Origin: Streptomyces sp. YIM 130001
Lineage (GTDB): Bacteria > Actinomycetota > Actinomycetes > Streptomycetales > Streptomycetaceae
DNA: 64,000 nucleotides
NCBI RefSeq assembly: GCF_003574445.1
Contig: NZ_KZ984573.1
Coordinates: 1 to 64,000 of the forward strand
Direction: 5' to 3'
Below the pieces are notes generated by a model, which did not search any database, had not been told where the DNA came from, and was given only the letters and a program-made list of their open reading frames with translations. Below, one piece after another: positions 43,839 through 52,342 of this stretch; within the stretch, counting starts at the first letter, position 1; each line of letters starts with the position of its first letter. The position numbers and the translations under genes were made by a program.

Positions 43839-45425
43839 TCAACTCCGGCCGCTGTCCAGGGCCTTGCGGCCGGGCAGGCCCGGTAGCGCGGGGCGGGTTG
43901 GCTGTGCGGGCGGCGCCGCTGAGCGCTCCAGGCGCAGCGCGAGCGCGGGGCACCGGCGTACCGCCCGCTGCGCATGCCCTCGCAGAGCCAGCGGAACGGC
44001 AGCGTCCGCCACGGCTGGGAACCCGTCGGGTCCGAGCCTGATCAGTTCCGGAACGATGTCCGCGCACAGCCCGTGGCCCTGGCACAGCGTCCAGTCCACC
44101 GCCAGCTTCTCGCCGCTGCTGCTGCCGAGCGATTGCTCGCCGGTGGCAGGCAGCGGCAGTACGGCACTCGTCGCGCGCCCGCAGCCCCCACCGAGCACAT
44201 GCGCCGCCAGATCGTCGGGGAACGCCGACAGGGTCGAGGCGAGGAAGCGTGCGGAACCGTCCGGATGCTTGCAGGCACCGCGTCCCTTCACCGCCTGGGT
44301 GACCTCGCGCAGTGCCGCGAGTGCGGCAGGTCCGCCGCCGTTCAGGAGGTCGGCGAGTCCGCCGGCCGCCGCGGGCAGTCCGAGGCGGCACGGGCCGCAC
44401 TGACCGGAGCTCTCGTCGGCCAGCCACTGGGCGACCCGTAGTGCCTCACCGAGCGGACAGGTCTCCGGGCCGATCGGCAGGATCGCGCCCGCACCGAGCG
44501 TGCCGCCGAGCCCTTCGAGCGAGGCACGGGAGACCACCGCGTCGTGCGCCGAGAGGCCGTCCAGCCAACTGCCGTGGTAGCCGCCGGTGAGCACGCCCTG
44601 CGGCAGCGGAGGGGCTCCCGCGAGCTGCAGTACGTAGCGCAGCGGTACGCCGGTCGGCGCCTCCACGACCATCGGCCGGGCCACGGCTCCGGAGAGGGTG
44701 AGCAGAACGGTGCCCGGCTCGTCGAAGAGGCCGGTGTTGCGGTAGCGGGCCGGACCGATCCGGGCGGCGACGGCCAGCTGGGCGAACGTCTCCGCGTTCG
44801 ACAGCAGGGTCGGGGCCCCGCCGACACCGGATTCGGCCGCCCGGACCCGGCGTCCCGGCGGAAGGGCGGGGCCGCCGTCCGCGGACCGAACCAGCGCCGA
44901 GGCCTCGCCGGTCACCATCCGCTGGGGATTGCGCTGCACGCGCGCGCGTAGAGCCGCTCCTCGCCGGTTGGTGAGGCCCCGTTCGGCGAGTGCTGCCGTC
45001 ATCGATGCCTCGGTGGAGTCACGGGTGACACCGACCACCAGACTGCGGGCACCGAGCGCCTCGGCGGCGAGTAGAGCGCCGTCCAGGATGAGGTGCGGTG
45101 AGCGGTTGATCAGGACGGTGTCCTTGCGGCACGCGGGTTCGTCCTCGCTGCCGTTGATGACGACCACGGGGCGTACGCCGCGCTCGATGGCCGACTGCGC
45201 CACGGCCCTGAGCTTTCTGGCGAACGGGAAACCGGCGCCGCCGCGGCCGCGCAGGGTGATCTCGTCGGCGAGGGCGGCGAGGCGCTCGCCCACCACCGGT
45301 TCGAGCGGGCCGTGCACCTTGAGGTGCATCGACAGGTCGAGCCGTTCGACCAGGTCGAAGCCGGAGGTCAGTTGGGGCAGTCCGACGACCCGTACTTCGG
45401 GGACGTCGGGCAGGGGGGCGTTCAA
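43839..45425 (-). CDS. NuoF-like flavoprotein with C-terminal ferredoxin domain
   Basis: 528 residues. The FMN/NADH fold has LRGRGGAGFPFARKL and GSEDEPACRKDT, an SLBB region follows, then a NuoF-type cluster segment E-S-S-G-Q-C-G-P-C (residues 338-346). There the first of the four classic Cys is Ser340. The last 90 residues form a one-cluster ferredoxin (CQGHGLCADIVPELI ... RRCPALAL). It probably passes electrons between NAD(P)H or a flavin donor and the cytochrome-b-like membrane protein encoded just upstream. The start is TTG 45425 with GGAGG 6 nt upstream, overlapping the previous stop (TTGA). Confidence 0.85.
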   Translation of the reverse strand: MNAPLPDVPEVRVVGLPQLTSGFDLVERLDLSMHLKVHGPLEPVVGERLAALADEITLRGRGGAGFPFARKLRAVAQSAIERGVRPVVVINGSEDEPACRKDTVLINRSPHLILDGALLAAEALGARSLVVGVTRDSTEASMTAALAERGLTNRRGAALRARVQRNPQRMVTGEASALVRSADGGPALPPGRRVRAAESGVGGAPTLLSNAETFAQLAVAARIGPARYRNTGLFDEPGTVLLTLSGAVARPMVVEAPTGVPLRYVLQLAGAPPLPQGVLTGGYHGSWLDGLSAHDAVVSRASLEGLGGTLGAGAILPIGPETCPLGEALRVAQWLADESSGQCGPCRLGLPAAAGGLADLLNGGGPAALAALREVTQAVKGRGACKHPDGSARFLASTLSAFPDDLAAHVLGGGCGRATSAVLPLPATGEQSLGSSSGEKLAVDWTLCQGHGLCADIVPELIRLGPDGFPAVADAAVPLALRGHAQRAVRRCPALALRLERSAAPPAQPTRPALPGLPGRKALDSGRS

Positions 45426-46828
45426 CGCAGGCCTCCGGTGGGGGCGTTCCAGGGTTCGCCGGCGGCGGGCGGCTGGAAGGGGGCGGTCGGTGGTGCGGTG
45501 ATCGGGCCGGTGTCGTACGCGTCACGTGCGGGGTCGCCGGCGGGCTCTGGTGGTGTGCCGGCGTGCGGGGCAGGCCCGTGGTGTGCGGGGAAGACCTCGG
45601 TCGGTGGGGGTGGCGACGGGGAGGGCCAGCGGGTGGCCGGGTCCGGTGCCGGGGCGGGCTCCGGGGCCTGCAGCGGCGGCAGGATCTCGGTGACGGTCGC
45701 GTCCGGCGCCAAGGGGCGGTGCGGTGGCGGGGGGCGGTGCGCGGTCTGTGGGCCGGGCTCGAAGCCGTACGGGGCTCCGGGGGTGTCGAGGTCGGCCCAG
45801 GCGGTGTCCGACCGAGGAACTCGCTCCGCAGTGGAGGACATCGCACGGTAGGCGGCTGCCATGCCACCGGGCGCGTACGGCTCTGGAGCGGGGTCCGGCA
45901 GGGCGTACGGGGCCTCGTACAGCTGCGGGGCGGGCGGGGCCATCCGCGGGCGTGGCGGCGGCAGTTGGGCGTCGGTGAAGCCGCGGGAGGCGCGTCGGGC
46001 AGTGAAGTCCTCGGGGGCGGCGCGCTCGGCAAAGCCGTCCGGGGTGGTGGGGCGTACTTCGGTGTCCATGCCCGGCAGCGGCGCGGCGCGGTGAGCCCGC
46101 TCCTCGCCGGGCATCCGGGCGGCGCGTGCTTCCGGGTCGATGACTGCCAGGACACGGTCGGCGACCTTGCGTTTGACCGGCAGCGGGGCGGCCCGCAGCG
46201 CGATCGCCCCGGCCACGCCCGCCAGGCTCACGGCGTACAGGACCACGGTCCAGGGCTGCGGTGCACGCCCCGCGTAGAGACCGTGCAGCAGGCCCGCGCA
46301 CCAGGCCGGATAGGCCAGCATGTGCAGCGACCGCCAGCGGGTGGCGATCCCGGCGGGCGCCGCGAACGAACTGCGCATCGCGCCCGTGATTCCGGCGGTC
46401 ACCATCAGCAGGCCGGCCAGTGAACCCAGGCCGATCAGGCCGTTGGTACCGGTCACACCGAGGCTGAAGGGGAGCAGGGCGCCCACGGCGGACACATGCT
46501 CCAGGGCGACCTTCACGGCGCCGTGAAGCAGCAGGAAGCCGAGGGAAGCGACTGCGGTCACCCGGTGCACGGCCTGGGCGAGCAGCCGCTGACGCGACCT
46601 GAGGAACAACCGGTCGGATGCGACCAGGCCCCAGGCGACGCTTGCGGTCAGGGAGACGAGGCAGAGGACTCCCGTCGTGAAGTCCAGCATTTCCCGGAAG
46701 CCGTCGCTGCCGGCGAACACGGTCACCGGTATGAGCAGCAGAGCAGCGAGGCTCAGCAATCCCCGGACGGAACGGCTCAGTTCGGGGACGGAACGAATCT
46801 TGCGATGAGGGGTCGAGTGAGGGTTCAT
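45422..46828 (-). CDS. Cytochrome-b/ferric-reductase-like membrane protein
   Basis: 468 residues. Residues 1-235 hold about six helices. His residues in HRVTAVASLGFLLLHGAVKV and RSLHMLAYPAWCAGLLHGLY are placed like heme ligands in YedZ/ferric-reductase domains. The C-terminal 230 residues are a Pro-rich, disordered cytoplasmic tail. The ATG at 46828 has GGAG 8 nt upstream. It is coupled to the NuoF-like gene, so the two probably form a membrane electron-transfer pair. The acceptor is unknown. Confidence 0.82.
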   Translation of the reverse strand: MNPHSTPHRKIRSVPELSRSVRGLLSLAALLLIPVTVFAGSDGFREMLDFTTGVLCLVSLTASVAWGLVASDRLFLRSRQRLLAQAVHRVTAVASLGFLLLHGAVKVALEHVSAVGALLPFSLGVTGTNGLIGLGSLAGLLMVTAGITGAMRSSFAAPAGIATRWRSLHMLAYPAWCAGLLHGLYAGRAPQPWTVVLYAVSLAGVAGAIALRAAPLPVKRKVADRVLAVIDPEARAARMPGEERAHRAAPLPGMDTEVRPTTPDGFAERAAPEDFTARRASRGFTDAQLPPPRPRMAPPAPQLYEAPYALPDPAPEPYAPGGMAAAYRAMSSTAERVPRSDTAWADLDTPGAPYGFEPGPQTAHRPPPPHRPLAPDATVTEILPPLQAPEPAPAPDPATRWPSPSPPPPTEVFPAHHGPAPHAGTPPEPAGDPARDAYDTGPITAPPTAPFQPPAAGEPWNAPTGGLR

Positions 46829-47135
46829 GGGGGCATCTCCGAATGGTTTCGGCGCAGCGGTCCCGCAGCCGCAGCCTAGGTCGAGCCATACCGGCCAGTA
46901 CGAGGTTTGAGTTATTGCGTTGTTATCAACTGGCAATGCGGTCTTGGCCTTGCCCCGATAGGGGCCGGTACGCCGAGTAACTCGTCGTGTAAATGCACCT
47001 CCACGCGCGCGTGCCACTCACTACGGCGCCGGAGACCGGATCTCTCACGCGCGCGTGGAGACCGCCGACCGGGCCCCGCGCCCACCCCGTGGAAGCTCGA
47101 TGCGGCCCGTGGGACGGCTGCGGTACTCTGACGCC
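46829..47135. promoter_or_regulatory. Divergent region between the cytochrome-like gene and the leuS leader
   Basis: 307 bases without a gene. An AT-rich patch at 46905-46945 is the likely promoter of the minus-strand gene. Two copies of the palindrome CACGCGCGCGTG occur at 47002-47013 and 47046-47057. TACTCT at 47124-47129, 6 nt before the leader ATG, is the probable -10 box of leuS. Confidence 0.5.
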
Positions 47136-47174
47136 ATGCGTGCCGTACGCCTTCTGCTTAGCGAGCCGCGCTGA
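47136..47174 (+). CDS. leuS leader peptide
   Basis: A 12-codon ORF, MRAVRLLLSEPR, with three consecutive Leu codons (CTT CTG CTT at 47151-47159). It is leaderless (TACTCT 6 nt upstream) and is followed by a large hairpin and an intrinsic terminator before leuS. The arrangement is the standard one for ribosome-mediated attenuation in response to charged tRNA-Leu. Confidence 0.85.
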   Translation: MRAVRLLLSEPR

Positions 47175-47243
47175 TCAGTCCCCGCCACTGAGGACTCGTG
47201 GCGGGAATCAGCGCGGCGTCCCCTCCTGTGCGAGGGGTTTTTT
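47165..47243 (+). promoter_or_regulatory. leuS attenuator with intrinsic terminator
   Basis: GCCGCGCTGAT (47165-47175, overlapping the leader stop codon) pairs with ATCAGCGCGGC (47206-47216), and within it CCCGCCAC pairs with GTGGCGGG. A terminator follows: CCCCTC (47220-47225), GAGGGG (47232-47237) and six T. A ribosome stalled at the Leu codons leaves the outer stem free to form, while one at the stop codon covers its 5' arm. I could not identify with confidence the structure that competes with the terminator. Confidence 0.8.
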
Positions 47244-47306
47244 CGTTTCGGCTGAACTGTCGCGGCCGAATCCGCAGGCAGAGACATCGATGGAGCCTTA
47301 AGGATC

Positions 47307-50198
47307 ATGAGCGAGACGAATTCCGCCCCCACGGCCGCGCCCGCGGGCAATGCCCCCACCGAGGTGGCAGCGCCGCACCGCTACACGGCGGCCATGGCTG
47401 CCGACATCGAGGCGCGCTGGCAGGACTTCTGGGACGCCGACGGCACGTACGAAGCACCCAACCCCAGCGGTGACCTGGCAGGCGACGAGGCGATCGCCGA
47501 ACTGCCCAAGAAGTTCATCATGGACATGTTCCCGTACCCCTCGGGTTCGGGACTGCACGTCGGCCACCCCCTCGGGTACATCGCCACCGACGTGTTCGCC
47601 CGCTATCACCGCATGACCGGACACAACGTCCTGCACACGCTCGGCTTCGACGCCTTCGGCCTGCCGGCCGAGCAGCACGCGGTGCAGACCGGCCAGCACC
47701 CGCGGATCACCACCGAAGCAGCCATGACCAACATGACGTCGCAGCTGCGCCGACTGGGCCTGGGCCACGACAAGCGCCGCTCGTTCGCGACGATCGACCC
47801 GTCGTACTACCGCTGGACGCAGTGGATCTTCCTGCAGATCTTCAACTCCTGGTACGACGAAGAGGCGAAGAAGGCACGCCCCATCGCCGAACTGGTCGCC
47901 CAGTTCGAGAGCGGCGAGCGTCAAACGTCCTCCACGCGCGCGTGGAGCGAGCTCACCCCGCTGGAGCGCTCCGAGGTCCTGTCGGACTACCGGCTGGCCT
48001 ACGCGTCCGACGCCCCGGTCAACTGGTGCCCCGGACTGGGCACCGTCCTCGCGAACGAGGAAGTGACCGCCGACGGCCGCTCCGAGCGCGGCAACTTCCC
48101 GGTCTTCAAGTCCAAGCTCCGCCAGTGGAACATGCGCATCACGGCCTACGCGGACCGGCTGATCGACGACCTGGAGCCGCTGGCGTGGCCCGAGGCGATC
48201 AAGCTGCAGCAGCGCAACTGGATCGGCCGCAGTGAGGGCGCGCGCGTGCACTTCGCCGTGGACGGCCACGGCGGCGGAGCGAGCGAACCGATCACTGTCT
48301 TCACCACACGCCCGGACACCGTGTTCGGCGCCACCTACATGGTCCTGGCGCCCGAGCACGGCCTGGTCGACTCGATCCTGCCCGCCGCCTGGCCCGAGGG
48401 CGTCAAGGAGGCCTGGACCGGCGGCGCCGCGAATCCGGCCGACGCCGTCGCCGCGTACCGCAAGCAGGCGCAGAGCAAGAGCGACGTCGAGCGCCAGACC
48501 GAGCACAAGGACAAGACCGGCGTCTTCACCGGCGCCTACGCGCTGAACCCGGTCACCGGCGCCCGTATCCCGGTCTTCGTCGCCGACTACGTCCTGATGG
48601 GCTACGGCACCGGCGCGATCATGGCCGTGCCCGGACAGGACGAGCGCGACTGGGAGTTCGCGGAGGCCTTCGAACTGCCCATCGTGCGCACCGTGCAGCC
48701 GCCCGAGGGCTGGGAGGGCGAGGCGTTCACCGGTCAGGGCCCGGCGATCAACTCCGCCAACGACGGGATCTCGCTGAACGGCCTGGAGATCGACGAGGCC
48801 AAGAGCCGCATCATCGAGTGGCTGGTCGGCAAGGGGCTGGGCGAGAGCACCATCAACTTCCGCCTGCGCGACTGGCTGTTCAGCCGTCAGCGCTACTGGG
48901 GCGAGCCCTTCCCGATCGTCTACGACCAGGACGGCGTCGCTCACGCGCTGCCCGACTCGATGCTGCCCCTGGAGCTGCCCGAGGTCGACGACTACTCGCC
49001 TCGCACCTTCGAACCGGACGACGCCGACACTCAGCCCGAGACGCCGCTGTCGCGCAACGCGGACTGGGTCGACGTCACCCTGGACCTGGGCGACGGACCC
49101 CAGCAATATCGCCGCGAGACCAACACCATGCCGAACTGGGCCGGTTCGTGCTGGTACGAACTGCGCTATCTGGACCCGCACAACAGCGAGCAACTGGTCG
49201 CCCCCGACATCGAGCGCTACTGGATGGGGCCGCGCGAGGGGCAGCCGCACGGCGGCGTCGACCTGTATGTGGGCGGTCAGGAGCACGCCGTCCTGCACCT
49301 GCTGTACGCCCGCTTCTGGTCCAAGGTGCTGTTCGACCTGGGGCACATCGCGTCGTCCGAGCCGTTCCACAAGCTGTACAACCAGGGCATGATCCAGGCC
49401 TATGTGTACCGCGACAGCCGCGGATTCCCGGTGCCGGCCGCCGAGGTCGAGGAGCGGGACGGCAAGTACTTCTTCGCCGGCGAGCAGGTCAAGCGCGAGC
49501 TGGGCAAGATGGGCAAGTCCCTGAAGAACGCGGTCACTCCGGACGAGATCTGCGCGGAGTACGGCGCCGACACGCTGCGCCTGTACGAGATGGCGATGGG
49601 CCCCCTGGACGTCTCGCGCCCGTGGGACACGCGCGCGGTGGTGGGTCAGTACCGGCTGCTGCAGCGCCTGTGGCGCAACGTCGTGGACGAGGCCTCCGGC
49701 GAGGTGACCGTCTCGGACGCCGAACCCGGCGAGGACACGCTGCGTGCCCTGCACAAGGCCATCGACGGCGTGCGCCAGGACCTGGCCGGTCTGCGGTTCA
49801 ACACCGCCATCGCCAAGATCACCGAGCTGAACAACCACCTGACCAAGGCGGGCGGCGCCGTACCGCGTCCGGTCGCCGAGGGCCTGGTCCTGATGGTCGC
49901 GCCGCTCGCCCCGCACATCGCCGAGGAGCTGTGGCGCAAGCTCGGCCACACGACGTCCGTCGTGCACGCGGACTTCCCCGTCGCCGACCCGCAGTACGCG
50001 GTGGACGAGGCGGTGACCTGCGTCGTCCAGATCAAGGGCAAGGTCAAGGCGCGCCTGGAGGTGTCGCCGTCGATCTCCGGCGAGGAACTGGAGCGGATCG
50101 CCCTCGGTGACGAGAAGGTGGTCGCCGCACTGGACGGCGCCGGGATCCGGAAGGTCATCGTCCGGGAACCCAAGCTGGTGAACATCGTGACGACCTGA
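47307..50198 (+). CDS. leuS: Leucyl-tRNA synthetase
   Basis: 963 residues, class I. The HIGH motif is HVGH within MFPYPSGSGLHVGHPLGY, the editing domain has TTRPDTVFGATYMVLAPEH and GTGAIMAVPGQDERDWEFA, and the KMSKS loop is KMGKSLKN (residues about 733-740). A C-terminal domain for tRNA-Leu follows. AAGG precedes the ATG at 47307. The gene is under the leader-peptide attenuator just upstream. A perfect 18-bp palindrome at 47930-47947 lies within the coding sequence. Confidence 0.97.
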   Translation: MSETNSAPTAAPAGNAPTEVAAPHRYTAAMAADIEARWQDFWDADGTYEAPNPSGDLAGDEAIAELPKKFIMDMFPYPSGSGLHVGHPLGYIATDVFARYHRMTGHNVLHTLGFDAFGLPAEQHAVQTGQHPRITTEAAMTNMTSQLRRLGLGHDKRRSFATIDPSYYRWTQWIFLQIFNSWYDEEAKKARPIAELVAQFESGERQTSSTRAWSELTPLERSEVLSDYRLAYASDAPVNWCPGLGTVLANEEVTADGRSERGNFPVFKSKLRQWNMRITAYADRLIDDLEPLAWPEAIKLQQRNWIGRSEGARVHFAVDGHGGGASEPITVFTTRPDTVFGATYMVLAPEHGLVDSILPAAWPEGVKEAWTGGAANPADAVAAYRKQAQSKSDVERQTEHKDKTGVFTGAYALNPVTGARIPVFVADYVLMGYGTGAIMAVPGQDERDWEFAEAFELPIVRTVQPPEGWEGEAFTGQGPAINSANDGISLNGLEIDEAKSRIIEWLVGKGLGESTINFRLRDWLFSRQRYWGEPFPIVYDQDGVAHALPDSMLPLELPEVDDYSPRTFEPDDADTQPETPLSRNADWVDVTLDLGDGPQQYRRETNTMPNWAGSCWYELRYLDPHNSEQLVAPDIERYWMGPREGQPHGGVDLYVGGQEHAVLHLLYARFWSKVLFDLGHIASSEPFHKLYNQGMIQAYVYRDSRGFPVPAAEVEERDGKYFFAGEQVKRELGKMGKSLKNAVTPDEICAEYGADTLRLYEMAMGPLDVSRPWDTRAVVGQYRLLQRLWRNVVDEASGEVTVSDAEPGEDTLRALHKAIDGVRQDLAGLRFNTAIAKITELNNHLTKAGGAVPRPVAEGLVLMVAPLAPHIAEELWRKLGHTTSVVHADFPVADPQYAVDEAVTCVVQIKGKVKARLEVSPSISGEELERIALGDEKVVAALDGAGIRKVIVREPKLVNIVTT

Positions 50199-50210
50199 GG
50201 GTTTTCCCTT

Positions 50211-50252
50211 ACGGGCAGGTTGGGGGTTCTGCGGAACCTTCTGCCTGCCCGT
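50211..50252 (+). terminator. Terminator of leuS
   Basis: ACGGGCAGG (50211-50219) pairs with CCTGCCCGT (50244-50252), with an inner GGTTC/GAACC stem. TTGCGTTT follows. Confidence 0.8.
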
Positions 50253-50383
50253 TTGCGTTTACGGTGGGAGTACGCCCGGGCAGCATCCGGCCCGGGAGCG
50301 CCGGAGCGTGGCATCGTGCGCCACGGGCCGGGGCGATGCGCACGAACCGGACACCCGGCCGGATACAGGAAGAGGGGCCCTCC

Positions 50384-51199
50384 ATGGACGCGGGCGAGGT
50401 GATTCTGACCGTCGTGGCGCTGATCATGGTGCTGCTTTTCACGCTGGGCGTCGTGGTGACGGTCAAGGCCGTCAGAGCGGCCAAGCGCAGCGTGGACCGC
50501 ACGGTGCACCAGGCTCGGCGGACGTTCGAGGACACCAGCCTGCGGGCGAAGTCGCTGGCGCAGCCCGGCCCTCAGGGCGAGGCGGCGCAGTTGCGGCTGA
50601 AGCTGCGTACCTCCATGCGAGCCACGCAGGACGCCCTCGAGGCCGGAGTCGGCGAGGACGCCTCTCTCCAGGAATCCCTCGTCCTCTTCGAGCGGCTCAG
50701 CCGGCACGGTCACGAGCTGGAGGCCGAACTCCAGCGCGTCCAGCGCGACCCGGACCGCACCCGCCTCGCCGCGCACATCCCCGAACTCACCGAGCGCACC
50801 GACCGGATCACCGAGGCGGCCGACTCGTTGCGCTGGGCGGCGCACGACCGTGCCAGCAGGTTCGCCCACGACGAGCTGGCCCGCCTCGACGAGGAGATCC
50901 GGATGGAGTCCGGGGCCCTGCGGCACTGGACCGCGGCCGAGCCCGCGGAGGGGCAGCCGGGGGCGGCGTCGGCCGCGCCCGGGTCCACGTCCAGCCCTAC
51001 GCCTCCACCCGTCTCGTGGCCGGAACCCACGCTGGTCGACGGGCCCGGCACCGCGGAGCAGAGCTGGCCGCAGCCGACTGCGGCCGAACAGGCGGCCCAG
51101 CAGGCGGCCGAGGGCGAGGAGCCCAAGGCCATCGCGCCGAGCCGGCCGCCCGTGCAGTACCCGTGGCAGAAGAGCCCTCGGCCGGAGAGCACGACCTGA
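50384..51199 (+). CDS. Membrane-anchored coiled-coil protein
   Basis: A 271-residue protein. One N-terminal helix (about residues 5-29, VILTVVALIMVLLFTLGVVVTV) is followed by a charged helical, coiled-coil-like region to about 185 and a Pro/Ala/Gln-rich disordered tail. It probably faces the cytoplasm. GAGGGG lies 7 nt before the ATG at 50384; a longer frame opens at 50264 without support. No family is recognised. Confidence 0.8.
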   Translation: MDAGEVILTVVALIMVLLFTLGVVVTVKAVRAAKRSVDRTVHQARRTFEDTSLRAKSLAQPGPQGEAAQLRLKLRTSMRATQDALEAGVGEDASLQESLVLFERLSRHGHELEAELQRVQRDPDRTRLAAHIPELTERTDRITEAADSLRWAAHDRASRFAHDELARLDEEIRMESGALRHWTAAEPAEGQPGAASAAPGSTSSPTPPPVSWPEPTLVDGPGTAEQSWPQPTAAEQAAQQAAEGEEPKAIAPSRPPVQYPWQKSPRPESTT

Positions 51200-51353
51200 T
51201 ACGTCCTGCACGCTGCGACAGCGCCGCGCCGGCCCTGGTCGGGCAGAAGGCGTGAAGGTCGCGGTGACGGCGGATGAATTCAGGTTGGTCGGGCAGCAGC
51301 GCCCGAGTGCCGAGGAGAACAGGGCCGGGCTGCCGCCATGCGGACCCGGCGGG

Positions 51354-51359
51354 TAATGT
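51354..51359 (+). promoter_or_regulatory. -10 box of the DegV gene, leaderless
   Basis: TAATGT ends 7 nt before the ATG at 51367, with no SD. Confidence 0.55.
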
Positions 51360-51366
51360 CCAGCTC

Positions 51367-52212
51367 ATGTCCCGCCATGTCGCGATCGTCACGGATTCAA
51401 CGGCCTACCTGCCGCAACGGGCGACTGAGCAGCACGGCATCCACTCCGTCCCGCTGACCGTCGTACTCGGGGACCGGGCGCTGGAGGAAGGCACCGAGAT
51501 CTCGGCGCGTTCCCTCGCACTCGCCCTGCAGAAACGGCAGCCGGTGACGACTTCGCGCCCGGGACCGGAGACGTTCGCCGAGACCTACCGGGCGGCGGCT
51601 CGCGACGGCGCCACGGCCATCGTGTCGCTCCATCTGTCCTCGGAGTTCTCCGGGACCTACGACGCGGCGGTCCTCGCGGCGAAGGCCGCGCCGATTCCGG
51701 TGCGGGTGGTCGACACCGGGATGGTCGCGATGGCACTCGGGTTCTGCGCCCTGTCCGCGGCGGAGACCGCCGAAGCGGGCGGGAGCGTGGACGAGGCGGT
51801 CGCGGCCGCGGAGAAGCGAGCCGCGTCGACCTCCGCCTATTTCTATGTCGACACTCTCGACTACCTGCGCCGCGGCGGCAGGATCGGCGCCGCCCAGGCG
51901 CTGCTGGGTTCGGCGCTTGCCGTGAAGCCGCTGCTGCAGCTCGACGGCGGACGGATCGAACTGCTCGAGAAGGTACGCACAGCTTCCCGCGCCATCGCCC
52001 GCCTCGAGGAGATGGTCGTCGAACGGGCCGGTGCCGTGTCCGTCGACATCGCCGTGCACCATCTTGCCGCGCCCGAGCGGGCCGACGCTCTGGCCGAGCG
52101 CCTGCGGGACAAGATGCCGGGTCTCGCCGAGCTCCACGTCAGCGAGGTGGGTGCGGTGATCGGCGCACACACCGGGCCGGGGTTGCTCGGTGCGGTGGTC
52201 TCGCCGCGCTGA
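51367..52212 (+). CDS. DegV-family fatty-acid-binding protein
   Basis: A 281-residue DegV protein. VAIVTDSTAYLP opens the fold, TSRPGPETFAETY and HLSSEFSGTYDAA line the ligand site, and VGAVIGAHTGPGLLG closes it. Members bind a fatty acid and act as FakB-type partners of a fatty-acid kinase in Firmicutes. Whether this holds in Streptomyces is not known from sequence. An in-frame start at 51274 is less likely than the leaderless ATG. Confidence 0.92.
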   Translation: MSRHVAIVTDSTAYLPQRATEQHGIHSVPLTVVLGDRALEEGTEISARSLALALQKRQPVTTSRPGPETFAETYRAAARDGATAIVSLHLSSEFSGTYDAAVLAAKAAPIPVRVVDTGMVAMALGFCALSAAETAEAGGSVDEAVAAAEKRAASTSAYFYVDTLDYLRRGGRIGAAQALLGSALAVKPLLQLDGGRIELLEKVRTASRAIARLEEMVVERAGAVSVDIAVHHLAAPERADALAERLRDKMPGLAELHVSEVGAVIGAHTGPGLLGAVVSPR

Positions 52213-52264
52213 TCGTCCGGCCGACGCTGCGCGCGGCCGGAATTCACTCGACAGGGTGGCGGAG

Positions 52265-52291
52265 TTATCCACAACTGCCGAGTAATCCACG
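52265..52291 (+). other. DnaA-box pair before comEA
   Basis: TTATCCACA (52265-52273) is a perfect consensus DnaA box, followed 18 bp later in the same orientation by the weaker TAATCCACG (52283-52291). Both lie within 80 bp of the comEA start. Confidence 0.55.
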
Positions 52292-52329
52292 GAAATTGAG
52301 CAAGATCAGCAAGCTGTGCTCGAGGCGTC

Positions 52330-52335
52330 TAGCTT
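52330..52335 (+). promoter_or_regulatory. -10 box of comEA, leaderless
   Basis: TAGCTT ends 7 nt before the ATG at 52343, with no SD. This supports that ATG over the GTG nine codons upstream. Confidence 0.5.
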
Positions 52336-52342
52336 CGCCCGC

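Noticed and set aside
43711..44403. Plus-strand frame beyond the second tRNA
   Set aside because: It is antisense to the NuoF-like gene, and its start overlaps the tRNA terminator region.
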